A stretch of 33,505 nucleotides of DNA, from contig NZ_DFUE01000024.1 of the NCBI RefSeq assembly GCF_002379585.1, positions 1-33,505 on the forward strand. The letters are read 5' to 3'. Made by a program: the position numbers and the translations under genes. The number at the start of each line of letters is the position of its first letter. Position 1 is the first letter of the stretch. Positions 1 through 7,128 of the stretch are shown piece after piece. Origin of the DNA: Pseudomonas sp. UBA4194. GTDB taxonomy: Bacteria; Pseudomonadota; Gammaproteobacteria; Pseudomonadales; Pseudomonadaceae. The notes beneath the pieces were generated by a model. That model saw nothing but the letters and a program-made list of their open reading frames with translations. It was not told the DNA's origin and ran no database searches.

Positions 1-100
1 GGATTATCAGTTGGATAACGTGGACGTGGGGCGGTCGGCGCGGCTGGATATGCAGAAGGCGCTGGAGTTGGCGGTGGAGAGCCGGGATCGGCGGCGGTGA
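1..100 (+). CDS. C-terminal end of an unidentified protein (partial)
   Basis: The frame starting at base 2 is open to a TGA at 98-100 and gives about 32 residues, ending in a charged tail with ALELAVESRDRRR. Nearly every third codon position is G or C, as expected for real Pseudomonas coding sequence, whereas the other forward frames are stopped early or read as an implausible Trp-rich string. The tail is too short to assign a family. It faces the efeM gene and is separated from it by 56 bp that contain a repeat fragment. Confidence 0.5.
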   Translation, partial: DYQLDNVDVGRSARLDMQKALELAVESRDRRR

Positions 101-115
101 TTGGGGGGGCTTGAT

Positions 116-136
116 GGGGTGAGGGGACCATTCACC
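116..136. repeat. Solo fragment of the dispersed repeat found at the right end of the window
   Basis: These 21 bases are identical to part of the right arm of the inverted repeat at 33256-33390 (ggggtgaggggaccattcac plus one more base). Only this part of one arm is present here, next to a G-rich stretch (G runs at 103-109, 116-119 and 123-126), in the gap between the upstream partial gene and the 3' end of efeM. Seeing the same extragenic sequence 33 kb apart marks it as a dispersed REP-like element. Confidence 0.6.
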
Positions 137-156
137 GCAGATCCCCAGCCGCTCCC

Positions 157-984
157 TCAATTCAACCCAAGCTTGCCACGCAACGTCGACAAATCCTCAG
201 CCAGGGTATTCACCGGCCCGATCAGTGCCTTGCGGTCGTTTTCCTTGACCTTGTCGTAGGTCTCGAAACCGCCGTCCTTGGTTTTGTACTTGGCCAGGAT
301 CTTGTCCACGGTGGCGAAGTTCTTGTCCACTTTGGCAGCAAATGCCTTGTCCTGGCTCTCGATCTGCGGCCGGAACAGGTCGACGATCTTCTTCGCGCCG
401 TCGATGTTGCCCTGGAAGTCGTACAGGTCGGTGTGACTGTAGCGGTCTTCCTCGCCGGACACCTTGGTGGCGGCGACTTCTTCCAGCAGCGCTGCGGCGC
501 CGCCCACGACTTTCTCCGGCGGGAAGGTCAGTTCGGCGATGCGCGCCTGCAAGTCCTTCACGTCCTTGAGCAGGCCGTCGGCCAGTGCGTCCAGGCCCTT
601 GGTGGTGTTTTCCGAGTACAGGCTGTATTCCAGGCGGTGGAAGCCGGTGAAGTCTTCGGCTTTCACGCCTGCTTCGTGGTCGTCGACACGGGAATCGATG
701 GAGGCATCCAGGTCGCTGAACAACTCTGCAATCGGCTCGATGGCCTCATAGTGCACGCGGGTTGGCGCATACAGTTTCTTCGCAGTAGCGAGATCGCCTT
801 TCTTGATCGCGTCGGTGAACTTGGCCGTTTCCACGGCCAGTTGGTCGACCTTCTCGGTCACGTAGATCTTGTAGTCCGAAACCGGCCCCACCAGGTCCAG
901 CGGCGACTGGGTTGCGGCGAAAGCGGACAGCGGTGCATTGAGCAGGCCTAGGGTCAGCAGCAGAGCGAGTGGCGTCTTTTTCAT
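157..984 (-). CDS. efeM: EfeM-type imelysin-family (M75) periplasmic iron-uptake protein
   Basis: This 275-aa protein begins with a Sec-type signal peptide (MKKTPLALLLTLGLLNAPLSAFA), followed by a single imelysin/M75 domain. The hallmark HxxE metal motif is visible in GFHRLEY, and the conserved GEEDRYSHTDL segment follows. The cupredoxin domain found in EfeO is absent, which is the definition of the EfeM type. It is the last gene of the efeUOBM operon, 27 nt after the efeB stop, with a GGGGA-like ribosome site before ATG 984. In this family EfeO/EfeM are thought to bind iron in the periplasm and hand it to the EfeU permease. Having both EfeO and EfeM in one operon is known from pseudomonads. 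The family assignment is firm; the division of labour between the two proteins is not known from sequence. Confidence 0.9.
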   Translation of the reverse strand: MKKTPLALLLTLGLLNAPLSAFAATQSPLDLVGPVSDYKIYVTEKVDQLAVETAKFTDAIKKGDLATAKKLYAPTRVHYEAIEPIAELFSDLDASIDSRVDDHEAGVKAEDFTGFHRLEYSLYSENTTKGLDALADGLLKDVKDLQARIAELTFPPEKVVGGAAALLEEVAATKVSGEEDRYSHTDLYDFQGNIDGAKKIVDLFRPQIESQDKAFAAKVDKNFATVDKILAKYKTKDGGFETYDKVKENDRKALIGPVNTLAEDLSTLRGKLGLN

Positions 985-1011
985 GGATGGGTCCCCGGAT
1001 GGATCAAGTGG

Positions 1012-2331
1012 TCAGGCTTGGGTGGTGTTGGTTTTCGTCGCGTCCAACAGCGAGCGACCGATGTAGTCCTGCGCGCCGGTCACCCCCGGCAAGGTAAAGA
1101 AATAGCCGCCGCCGACCGGCTTGAGGTACTCCTCCAGCGGCTCGCCGTTGAGGCGGGTCTGCACGGCAATGAAGCCCTGTTCCAGATCGGCCTGGTAACA
1201 GATGAACAGCAGGCCCATATCCAGCTGGCCGTTCTTGTTTACCCCGTTGGAGTAGTTGAACGGCCGGCGCAGGATCAGGTTGCGCTGCGACTGGGGCGTG
1301 CGCGGGTTGGCCAGGCGGATGTGAGCATCGAGCCTGGTGACCTTGCCCTCGGGGTCCTTGGCGTAGTCCGGCACATCGCTTTCTCGCTGACCATCCATGG
1401 GCGCACCGGTGGTCTTGACTCGGCCGAAGATGCTCTCCTGTTCCTGCAGCGGGGTGCGGTCCCAGCGTTCGACGAAATTGCGGATGATGCGCACGGCCTG
1501 ATAGCTGCCTTGGGCAGCCCAGGCCGGTTCGTCGCTGTCGGGCTGGACCCATACCAGCGCGTTCATCAATGAATTGTCGTTGGAGTCGGGGTTGGCAGAG
1601 CCGTCGCGAAAGCCCAGGAAGTTACGCGCGCTCTGTTCGGGCTCGCCGGGCTTGGTGGGTGCCTGGGGCGGTACCGAACCTTCCTGCTTCCAGCGCACGA
1701 ACAGCAAGTCGGGCAGGTTCTTGACGATGTCCCGCAGCGCATGGATGTTGCTGTCCGGCGTGTTGGCGCAGAACTGCAGGGTCAAGTCGCCGTGGCATTG
1801 ATCGGCTTCCAGCGCATCGTTGGGAAAACCCACCATGCGCGACAGCCGCTTGGGTTTGGCGGCGGTGAGGCCGAAGCGGTCATCGAACAGCGACTCACCC
1901 ACCGACACGGTGATGGTCAGGTTGTCCGGGGTGACCACCGGCCCGAGAATGCCGGAATCCACCGGGGGCAGCTTCGGGTCGACCTGAGCCACCGGGCCGC
2001 CGGTCATCAGAAAGCGGATGCGTTCGTCCAGGGTGCGGAACAGGCGCTCGAGGTCTTCGCGGTCGCTGGCCAGCACGTCGAACGCGACCATCATGCCGGC
2101 GGCCGGGCGCGGGGTGACGATGCCCGTCTGGTGCAGGCCCTGATAGTCATGGCGGTCCTGGGTCTTTTCGCTCTTCGGTGCTTCAGTCACCTTGGCGGCA
2201 GGCGCAGCCATCACCGGGCAGCTCAAGCCACCGCCGGCCAATGCGGCGCCCGCGGCGCCAAGGCCCAGCAGCACGCGGCGGCGTTGGGTGTCGATGGCGG
2301 TGTCAGGATTATCCGTGGTGCTCATACTCAT
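1012..2331 (-). CDS. efeB: EfeB, Tat-exported dye-decolourising (DyP) haem peroxidase
   Basis: The product is about 439 aa, starting at ATG 2331 (the frame also has a TTG at 2334 and an ATG at 2325). A twin-arginine signal, QRRRVLLGLGAAGAALAGG, ends near MAAPAAK. DyP hallmarks are visible: the distal GFRDG motif with Asp about 243, and the proximal haem ligand in HIRLANPR with His about 337. Length and motifs fit E. coli EfeB/YcdB, a periplasmic haem peroxidase proposed to oxidise ferrous iron for EfeU uptake or to act on haem. It lies third in the operon. The ribosome site is weak (GAGA 7-8 nt upstream), and a REPIN separates it from efeO, so its expression may be set apart from the two genes before it. 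Confidence 0.92.
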   Translation of the reverse strand: MSMSTTDNPDTAIDTQRRRVLLGLGAAGAALAGGGLSCPVMAAPAAKVTEAPKSEKTQDRHDYQGLHQTGIVTPRPAAGMMVAFDVLASDREDLERLFRTLDERIRFLMTGGPVAQVDPKLPPVDSGILGPVVTPDNLTITVSVGESLFDDRFGLTAAKPKRLSRMVGFPNDALEADQCHGDLTLQFCANTPDSNIHALRDIVKNLPDLLFVRWKQEGSVPPQAPTKPGEPEQSARNFLGFRDGSANPDSNDNSLMNALVWVQPDSDEPAWAAQGSYQAVRIIRNFVERWDRTPLQEQESIFGRVKTTGAPMDGQRESDVPDYAKDPEGKVTRLDAHIRLANPRTPQSQRNLILRRPFNYSNGVNKNGQLDMGLLFICYQADLEQGFIAVQTRLNGEPLEEYLKPVGGGYFFTLPGVTGAQDYIGRSLLDATKTNTTQA

Positions 2332-2344
2332 CAAAATCTCAAAG

Positions 2345-2447
2345 CTGTAGCAGCGGCGTAAGCCGCGTCCGGCCGTTTTCCAGATCTGTAGCCGGGCGCT
2401 CGAAAAAGGGCGCTGTGCCCAGGACGCGGCTTACGCCGCTGCTACAG
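2345..2447. repeat. REPIN: two inverted REP palindromes between efeO and efeB
   Basis: The left arm at 2345-2370 and the right arm at 2422-2447 are perfect 26-nt reverse complements, separated by 51 nt. Each arm is itself a small palindrome (GCGGC-gtaa-GCCGC), the usual structure of a Pseudomonas REP unit; two inverted REPs make a REPIN. The right arm overlaps the end of efeO: the TAG stop of efeO (2442-2444) lies inside the REP. In the operon mRNA the arms could fold into one long hairpin or two short ones between the efeO and efeB cistrons, where it could affect mRNA stability. REPINs are mobilised in trans by RAYT transposases; no RAYT gene is in this window. Confidence 0.9.
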
Positions 2448-3635
2448 GGTGGATAGGCCCAGGGCTGGGGTGATGGCGTCCAGTGCCTCGGCCAGGGTTC
2501 TGGCTTTGTCGGCGATCAGCTTGCGCTGGTCGGCCGTCACGGTGTCATAGCCTGGATAGGCATCGCCGGCGCGCAGGCTGCCAAGCTGGTCATCCAACGC
2601 TGCCAGCGCGGCATCGATCCTGGGCAACAGATCGGCGGCCGACTTGGCCAGCAACGGCCGCAGCAGATCCACGACCTTGCGCGTGCCTTGCACGTTGGCG
2701 GCGAAGCCGTTCAGGTCGGTGTGGCTGTAGCGTTCTTCTTCACCGTTGGTACGAATGTCGGCCAGGCTGTGCAGGTTGCGCGAAACGATGCTCACCCACT
2801 GTTCCGGCGGTAGCGGCTGGCCCAGCAATTGTTGCTTGAGCTCGGTGATATCGCTGGCCAGCTTCTGGGCCACCGGCGCCAGCCCGTCCAGGCTGTTCTG
2901 CGCAAACAGGCCATATTCCAGGCGATGGAAGCCGCCAAAGGCCGGGTCCTGCTCGCGCTTCTCGTAATAATCGGCGCGCGCATTGATCGCGTTGTCCAGT
3001 TCGGCGAAGCGCTGAGCCGCGGCGGCAATCCGCTGGTAGGCGGCGCGGGCTGGCACATACAGATCGCGTGCCTGCGCCAGGTCACCGGCGCTGATCGCCT
3101 GGTTCAAGGCTTCCACCGCGCGAATCAGGGCGCTGCTCTGGGTGGCCAGGTACACCCGGTACTCGGACAGAGGACCGACGAACGCCACCATGGAAGGGCG
3201 CGCCTTGGCGGCCGCGTCGGATTCAGCGGTAGGTGTGACCTTGAGGGTGCCGCGCGGGTTGCTGAGCAGGCCGCAGGTAATCTGATAGTCGCCCGGTTGC
3301 AGGTTGGCATTGATGACCTGGCTCAAGCCCGGCGCGATATTCTCTCGCTCTTCGACCACCAGCACACCGTCGAGGATTTCCCATTCCACCGCTCGCTCGG
3401 AGCGGTTGACGATGCGGAAGCTGTTGCGACCGGCGGCAACGGTAAGCGCATTGGGCTCGCAGTTGTGCGGGTGGATGTTGACCACGATCTCGTTCTGGCT
3501 GCTGGCCTGGCGCTTGCTCGACGCCACCTGGGACGCGTAGTAGAACAGGCCCCCGGCGGCGATCATCACCACCACGGAGCCTGAGACCGCCAGGCGCATG
3601 AGGCGCGGGGGCGCGCCGTTTACTGGGTTGGACAT
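2442..3635 (-). CDS. efeO: EfeO, cupredoxin plus imelysin periplasmic iron-binding protein
   Basis: This 397-aa protein has an N-terminal hydrophobic export or anchor segment (residues about 13-32, SGSVVVMIAAGGLFYYASQ). A cupredoxin-like domain follows (about 45-135), with NIHPHNCEPN and a later ITCGLLSNPRG. The imelysin/M75 domain (about 150-395) contains HxxE in GFHRLEY and the EEERYSHTDL segment. This two-domain layout is that of EfeO. The ATG at 3635 is 7 nt after the efeU stop, so the two are probably translationally linked. The last codons and the TAG lie within a REP arm. Relative to efeM, the extra cupredoxin domain suggests a metal-redox or relay role; that is an inference from the family. 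Confidence 0.92.
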   Translation of the reverse strand: MSNPVNGAPPRLMRLAVSGSVVVMIAAGGLFYYASQVASSKRQASSQNEIVVNIHPHNCEPNALTVAAGRNSFRIVNRSERAVEWEILDGVLVVEERENIAPGLSQVINANLQPGDYQITCGLLSNPRGTLKVTPTAESDAAAKARPSMVAFVGPLSEYRVYLATQSSALIRAVEALNQAISAGDLAQARDLYVPARAAYQRIAAAAQRFAELDNAINARADYYEKREQDPAFGGFHRLEYGLFAQNSLDGLAPVAQKLASDITELKQQLLGQPLPPEQWVSIVSRNLHSLADIRTNGEEERYSHTDLNGFAANVQGTRKVVDLLRPLLAKSAADLLPRIDAALAALDDQLGSLRAGDAYPGYDTVTADQRKLIADKARTLAEALDAITPALGLSTL

Positions 3636-3642
3636 GGTTGCC

Positions 3643-4494
3643 TTACTGATGGGTGGCAGAAGAATGTGAGCGTGCGGCGCCTTGGGCCGGCTGGCCGTGA
3701 GGCAGGAAGAACAGCACCAGCGTGACCGCGAGGTAGAGCAGGTAGGCGCCCAGCGTACTCACCGTTGGCGCGTCCTGGTAACCGAACATGCCGGCCAGCA
3801 CCGAGCCGGCAGGGCCGTCCATCGGCAAGGTGGCGCTGATGTCGAACACCACGGTTTGCAGGCTGTTCCAGACCCCGGCTTCGTGCAGGGCCATGACCGA
3901 GTTGGCCAGAATGCCGGCGGCCACCACCAGGATGAACAGGCCGGTCCAGCGGAAGAACAGCGCAAGGTTCAAGCGCATGCTGCCGCTGTAGATGGCAAAG
4001 CCGACCGCTACGGCCAGCAGCAAGCCGAGCAATGCGCCGATTGGCGCGCCGGGGCCTTCGCTCTGTTGAAACACGGCGAGCAGGAAAAACACGGTTTCCA
4101 GCCCTTCACGGGCCACGGCGAAGAACACCATGGCGATCAGGGCCGTCACCTGGTGCCTGGAACCGGTCAGGGCATGCTCCAGGGATTCCTGCAGGGAATG
4201 TTTGATGGAACGGGCCACCTTGCGCATCCAGAACACCATGGAACTGAGAATGGCCACAGCGATGAAGCCAATGATGGCTTCGAACAGCTCCTGCTGTTTC
4301 TGTGGAAATTCGGCGCTCATCAGCTCCAGCGCGCCACCGACCAGCAAGGCTACGGCGGCGGCGAGGAACACGCCGATCCACACCGCGGGCATCCATTGGC
4401 CACGACCGGTCTGCTTCAGGTAACTGGCGATAATGCCAACGATGAGCGCGGCTTCAATCCCTTCGCGCAACATGATCAAGAATGGAACCAGCAC
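3643..4494 (-). CDS. efeU: EfeU, FTR1-family inner-membrane iron permease
   Basis: The product is 283 aa and very hydrophobic, with about seven predicted membrane segments. Both diagnostic RExxE iron-binding motifs are present: LREGIEA near residue 10 and AREGLET near residue 130. The EFPQKQQELFE segment and FWMRKVARSIK match the E. coli EfeU/YcdN layout. The start is GTG at 4494, giving MLVPFLIMLREG, which aligns with known EfeU N-termini; no strong ribosome site precedes it. It is the first gene of the operon, 41 nt downstream of the Fur box, which implies induction under iron limitation. It forms the membrane channel of the Efe uptake system with EfeO, EfeB and EfeM. Confidence 0.93.
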   Translation of the reverse strand: MLVPFLIMLREGIEAALIVGIIASYLKQTGRGQWMPAVWIGVFLAAAVALLVGGALELMSAEFPQKQQELFEAIIGFIAVAILSSMVFWMRKVARSIKHSLQESLEHALTGSRHQVTALIAMVFFAVAREGLETVFFLLAVFQQSEGPGAPIGALLGLLLAVAVGFAIYSGSMRLNLALFFRWTGLFILVVAAGILANSVMALHEAGVWNSLQTVVFDISATLPMDGPAGSVLAGMFGYQDAPTVSTLGAYLLYLAVTLVLFFLPHGQPAQGAARSHSSATHQ

Positions 4495-4534
4495 TTCGCA
4501 CCGTCGGATGAGTAGAGAGGATGGTAATTTGTAA

Positions 4535-4553
4535 CATAATGATACTCATTATT
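4535..4553 (-). promoter_or_regulatory. Fur box upstream of efeUOBM
   Basis: Read on the minus strand, aataatgagtatcattatg matches the 19-bp Fur consensus GATAATGATAATCATTATC at 15 of 19 positions and keeps its inverted symmetry. It lies in an AT-rich island 41 nt before the GTG of efeU, where it would overlap the promoter. Repression of the operon by Fur with ferrous iron is expected. The exact -35 and -10 elements could not be settled by eye. Confidence 0.85.
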
Positions 4554-4662
4554 AAACGGCGGCGGGGGGTTTGCGGCTGAACGGAGGCTGAATAATTCTT
4601 CAGGATGGGAGGGGAGGTTCGAGCAGGCAGCAGGCGGGGAGGGCAGGCGGGGAAGGGTGGGA

Positions 4663-4697
4663 TGAAGGGCCCTCACGGCAGCAACCGGGGCCCTTCA
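4663..4697 (-). terminator. Probable terminator of the SCP2 gene
   Basis: Perfect 10-bp arms (tgaagggccc at 4663-4672 and gggcccttca at 4688-4697) flank a 15-nt loop, starting 13 nt past the SCP2 stop codon. On the minus strand only a short, interrupted T stretch follows, so it is a terminator-like hairpin rather than a textbook intrinsic terminator. It separates the SCP2 transcript from the efeU promoter. Confidence 0.55.
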
Positions 4698-4710
4698 CCG
4701 CATGACGGGA

Positions 4711-5028
4711 TCAGACGGGAAACAGCTCGCTCAGCTTCATCGCCAGCATCATGTCGCCTTCGGCGCGCAGCTTGCCGCCCATGAAGGCCTGCATGCCATC
4801 GGTCTCGCCGCTGACGATACCCTTGAGGGTCTCGCTGTCCATCACCAGGGTGACGTTGGCATCGGGGTTCTCGCCTTCCTGCAGGTCGCAGGTGCCATCC
4901 TTGACGATCAAGGCGTACTGCTTGTTTTCGTCGGTGATGTTGAAGCCGAATACCAGGTCCAGGCCAGCGGCGGCGCTGGGGTTGAACTTGGCTTTCATGG
5001 CTTGTACGGCGTCAGCTACGGAGGTCAT
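4711..5028 (-). CDS. SCP2 sterol-binding domain protein
   Basis: This 105-aa protein is a single SCP2 domain. The typical C-terminal half is visible: a run ending in GMQAFMGGKLRAEGDMMLA and then MKLSELF, preceded by LVMDSETLKGIVSGE. Standalone bacterial SCP2 proteins of this size have a hydrophobic lipid- or acyl-CoA-binding tunnel, and their physiological ligand is usually unknown. The start ATG 5028 has an AAGGA ribosome site 7 nt upstream. It lies 57 nt downstream of the histidine phosphatase gene on the same strand and is followed by a terminator-like hairpin, so the two probably share a transcript. In other pseudomonads such pairs often sit near acyl-CoA metabolism genes (from memory); none is present here. 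Confidence 0.85.
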   Translation of the reverse strand: MTSVADAVQAMKAKFNPSAAAGLDLVFGFNITDENKQYALIVKDGTCDLQEGENPDANVTLVMDSETLKGIVSGETDGMQAFMGGKLRAEGDMMLAMKLSELFPV

Positions 5029-5085
5029 GGTGTCGTCCTTTTTTTGGGTTGTGCGGTGTCGAGTAGCACGGCGTTGCCCTGCGAC

Positions 5086-5784
5086 TCAACGGTAAGTGAT
5101 CAGTTCCGGTGCCTTGTGCAGTTGCAGATGGGTGTGGCCATTGAAAGAAGCCAGCGCCACATTGCCCGCGTGAAACTTGAGTTGGCTGATGGAGGTGTTG
5201 ACGATTTCCCAGCTCATTGCCAAGGCCCGGTTGGCAGGCAGGCCCAGGGTGCAGTGGAGCAGTGCGGCAATGGTGCCGCCCGAAGTGAATACAGCGATCT
5301 GCTCGCCGGCGCGGGCGCGCTCGACGATCCGTTGCAACCCACCTTGGGCGCGGGCCAGAAACACTTCCCAGCTCTCCAGTTCGTCGTGCAGATGCTCACC
5401 GCCCTGCCAACGATCGGTCAGCAGCACGAACAGGCGCTGGAATTCGGCATGGTTGCGGGCAATGTCGGCCATGGTGGCGGCCGCGTCCGGTTCGTCGGCC
5501 AGCACGGCAGGCAGCAATACACGCACCATGCCCTCGGCGTCGAACTCATTGAAGGCTGGGTCGATTTCCAGCTCGGGCGCGCTGGGCAATTGTTTCATGG
5601 CCCATTCGGCGGTGTCGCGCTGACGGCGCAGGCTGCCGGAGATGCAGCGGTCCAGCCGCAGGCCAAGGTCGGCCAGATGGCTGCCCAACACTTGAGCCTG
5701 GCGCTCGCCCAGGGGCGACAGCACGTCGTAATCGGCGGCGCCGAATGAAGCCTGACCATGTCGAATCAGATAGATGCTGCCCAC
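5086..5784 (-). CDS. Histidine phosphatase superfamily protein with an altered active site
   Basis: The GTG at 5784 (VGSIYLIRHGQAS) is taken as the start, with GGGA about 10 nt upstream, giving 232 aa. The same frame extends to a TTG at 5847, but that adds a low-complexity tail (NLAGPSPSRDDA) uncommon in the family. Motifs seen are the phosphate-pocket RHG (LIRHGQAS), the second arginine region SGSLRRQRDTAEWA, and the acidic FNEFDAEG. The second histidine, normally in a HGG motif, is replaced: the sequence reads VFTSGGTIAALL. This change could lower or alter phosphatase activity, or mark a subfamily. It is probably co-transcribed with the SCP2 gene. The substrate is unknown. Confidence 0.85.
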   Translation of the reverse strand: MGSIYLIRHGQASFGAADYDVLSPLGERQAQVLGSHLADLGLRLDRCISGSLRRQRDTAEWAMKQLPSAPELEIDPAFNEFDAEGMVRVLLPAVLADEPDAAATMADIARNHAEFQRLFVLLTDRWQGGEHLHDELESWEVFLARAQGGLQRIVERARAGEQIAVFTSGGTIAALLHCTLGLPANRALAMSWEIVNTSISQLKFHAGNVALASFNGHTHLQLHKAPELITYR

Positions 5785-5853
5785 GTGCGCATCGTCCCGT
5801 GACGGTGAAGGTCCTGCGAGGTTAGGGCTGGCCACAGGCGCTGTCAACGATAA

Positions 5854-5859
5854 ATCATA
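5854..5859 (-). promoter_or_regulatory. Possible -10 box for the histidine phosphatase-SCP2 transcript
   Basis: The minus strand reads TATGAT, one base from the sigma-70 -10 consensus, within an AT-rich patch about 70 nt before the GTG start. No good -35 element lies at the right distance. Next to it is a short repeated acgaacgt-like sequence that could be an operator. The rest of the divergent gap (5785-6022) shows nothing else except the ribosome site of sohB. Confidence 0.25.
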
Positions 5860-6022
5860 CGTTCGTTTGAATGGCCTGTTCGCAACCCTGCAGCGCAGTC
5901 ATGGCGAACCGTTCACCGCATTTGCAGTGGTCCTTCTGGTCGCCGACAGTGGCCCCCGGTATGCTGGGCGCACTCGAAAACCCCGTGCCGTGCGCGGGGC
6001 GTCATGTCTGTAAGGAGTCACT

Positions 6023-7048
6023 GTGGAGTTTCTCGCCGATTACGCCGGTTTCCTGGCCCGCACCGTCACCCTCGTGGTGGCTATCCTGGTGGTGCTGGCC
6101 GCCATCGCCTCGTTGCGCGCCAAGGGCCGGCGCAAATCTTCCGGCCAGTTGCAGGTCAGCAAGCTGAACGATTTCTACAAGGGCCTGCGCGAGCGTCTGG
6201 AAGCCGGGCTGTTCGACAAGGACAAGCTCAAGGCCCTGCGCAAGGAGCAGGCCAAGGGCGAAAAGAAGGACAAGAAGAAAAAGCCCGACAGCAAGCACCG
6301 GGTTTTCGTGCTCGACTTCGACGGTGACATCAAGGCCTCGGCCACCGAGAGCCTGCGCCATGAAATCACCGCCGTGCTGAGCCTGGCCACCCCCAACGAC
6401 GAAGTGGTGTTGCGCCTGGAAAGCGGCGGCGGCATGGTCCACAGCTATGGCCTGGCATCGTCGCAGCTGGCGCGTATCCGTCAGGCGGGCGTGCCGTTGA
6501 CCGTGTGCATCGACAAGGTCGCAGCCAGCGGCGGCTACATGATGGCCTGCATCGGCGAGAAGATCATCAGCGCGCCGTTTGCCATTCTCGGCTCCATTGG
6601 CGTGGTGGCGCAGTTGCCCAACGTCAACAAGCTGCTGAAGAAACACGACATCGACTTTGAGGTGCTCACCGCTGGCGAATACAAACGCACCCTGACCGTA
6701 TTCGGCGAGAACACCGAAAAGGGCCGGGAAAAGTTTCAGGAAGACCTGGACGTCACCCACAAGCTGTTCAAGAGCTTCGTGGCCCACTACCGCCCGCAAC
6801 TGTCCATCGATGACGTAGCCACCGGCGAAGTGTGGCTGGGGGTGGCGGCACTGGACAAACAGCTGGTCGACGAACTCAAGACCAGCGACGAATACCTGGC
6901 CGAGCGCGCCAAACAGGCCGAAGTTTTCCATCTGCACTACGCCAAGGCCAAGAGCCTGCAGGAGCGTGTCGGCCTGGCCGCGAGCCTGTCCCTGGACCAC
7001 CTGGCCACGCGTGCCTGGGGCAAGCTGACCCAGCAGCGCTTCTGGTAA
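6023..7048 (+). CDS. sohB: SohB, inner-membrane S49 family serine peptidase
   Basis: This 341-aa protein starts at GTG 6023 with a strong AAGGAG ribosome site at 6012-6017. A membrane anchor covers residues about 10-31 (FLARTVTLVVAILVVLAAIA), then a very basic segment (KKDKKKKPDSK) precedes the peptidase domain. The Ser-Lys dyad is visible: Ser169 in KVAASGGYMMAC and Lys221 in AGEYKRTL. Their spacing of 52 residues equals that of the single-domain SppA enzymes. Length agrees with E. coli SohB (about 349 aa). Its family acts at the membrane on leftover signal peptides or other small substrates. It is transcribed towards the giant-gene array, whose first gene starts 80 nt downstream, so read-through into the array is possible. 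Confidence 0.93.
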   Translation: MEFLADYAGFLARTVTLVVAILVVLAAIASLRAKGRRKSSGQLQVSKLNDFYKGLRERLEAGLFDKDKLKALRKEQAKGEKKDKKKKPDSKHRVFVLDFDGDIKASATESLRHEITAVLSLATPNDEVVLRLESGGGMVHSYGLASSQLARIRQAGVPLTVCIDKVAASGGYMMACIGEKIISAPFAILGSIGVVAQLPNVNKLLKKHDIDFEVLTAGEYKRTLTVFGENTEKGREKFQEDLDVTHKLFKSFVAHYRPQLSIDDVATGEVWLGVAALDKQLVDELKTSDEYLAERAKQAEVFHLHYAKAKSLQERVGLAASLSLDHLATRAWGKLTQQRFW

Positions 7049-7068
7049 CCGCCCGCCAGCCATAACTA

Positions 7069-7085
7069 CCGCAGCACGGCTGCGG
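7069..7085 (+). terminator. Short hairpin after sohB, weak terminator candidate
   Basis: A 6-bp stem (ccgcag and ctgcgg, loop cacgg) begins 21 nt after the sohB stop. A T-rich stretch (ggtttccttt) follows only after several bases and is also the left arm of the next hairpin. Termination here would be partial at best. Confidence 0.35.
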
Positions 7086-7091
7086 GCCTCT

Positions 7092-7125
7092 GGTTTCCTT
7101 TGTCATTCACCTGTCAAAGGAAACC
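7092..7125 (+). promoter_or_regulatory. Hairpin that covers the ribosome binding site of the first giant gene
   Basis: Perfect 11-bp arms, ggtttcctttg (7092-7102) and caaaggaaacc (7115-7125), flank a 12-nt loop. The right arm contains the Shine-Dalgarno sequence AAGGA (7117-7121), and the ATG follows at 7129. In the folded mRNA the ribosome site is fully paired. This is a visible basis for translational control (temperature, a protein, a small RNA, or ribosome or transcript read-through opening the stem). The mechanism itself is not shown. Confidence 0.7.
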
Positions 7126-7128
7126 CCC

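Noticed and set aside
2371..2421. REPIN spacer as a small RNA gene
   Set aside because: It is a 51-nt spacer between REP arms with no promoter or terminator of its own.
4476..4676. 66-aa minus-strand frame overlapping the efeU start and the Fur box
   Set aside because: Its composition is non-coding in type, it covers the AT-rich operator and has no supporting ribosome site.
6002..7063. Minus-strand 353-aa open frame opposite sohB
   Set aside because: SohB on the plus strand has its catalytic Ser-Lys dyad, membrane anchor and ribosome site; the antisense frame is a shadow.
7049..7128. Dedicated promoter for the giant array
   Set aside because: No acceptable -35/-10 pair could be found by eye in these 80 nt; the array may depend on sohB read-through or on a non-sigma-70 promoter.
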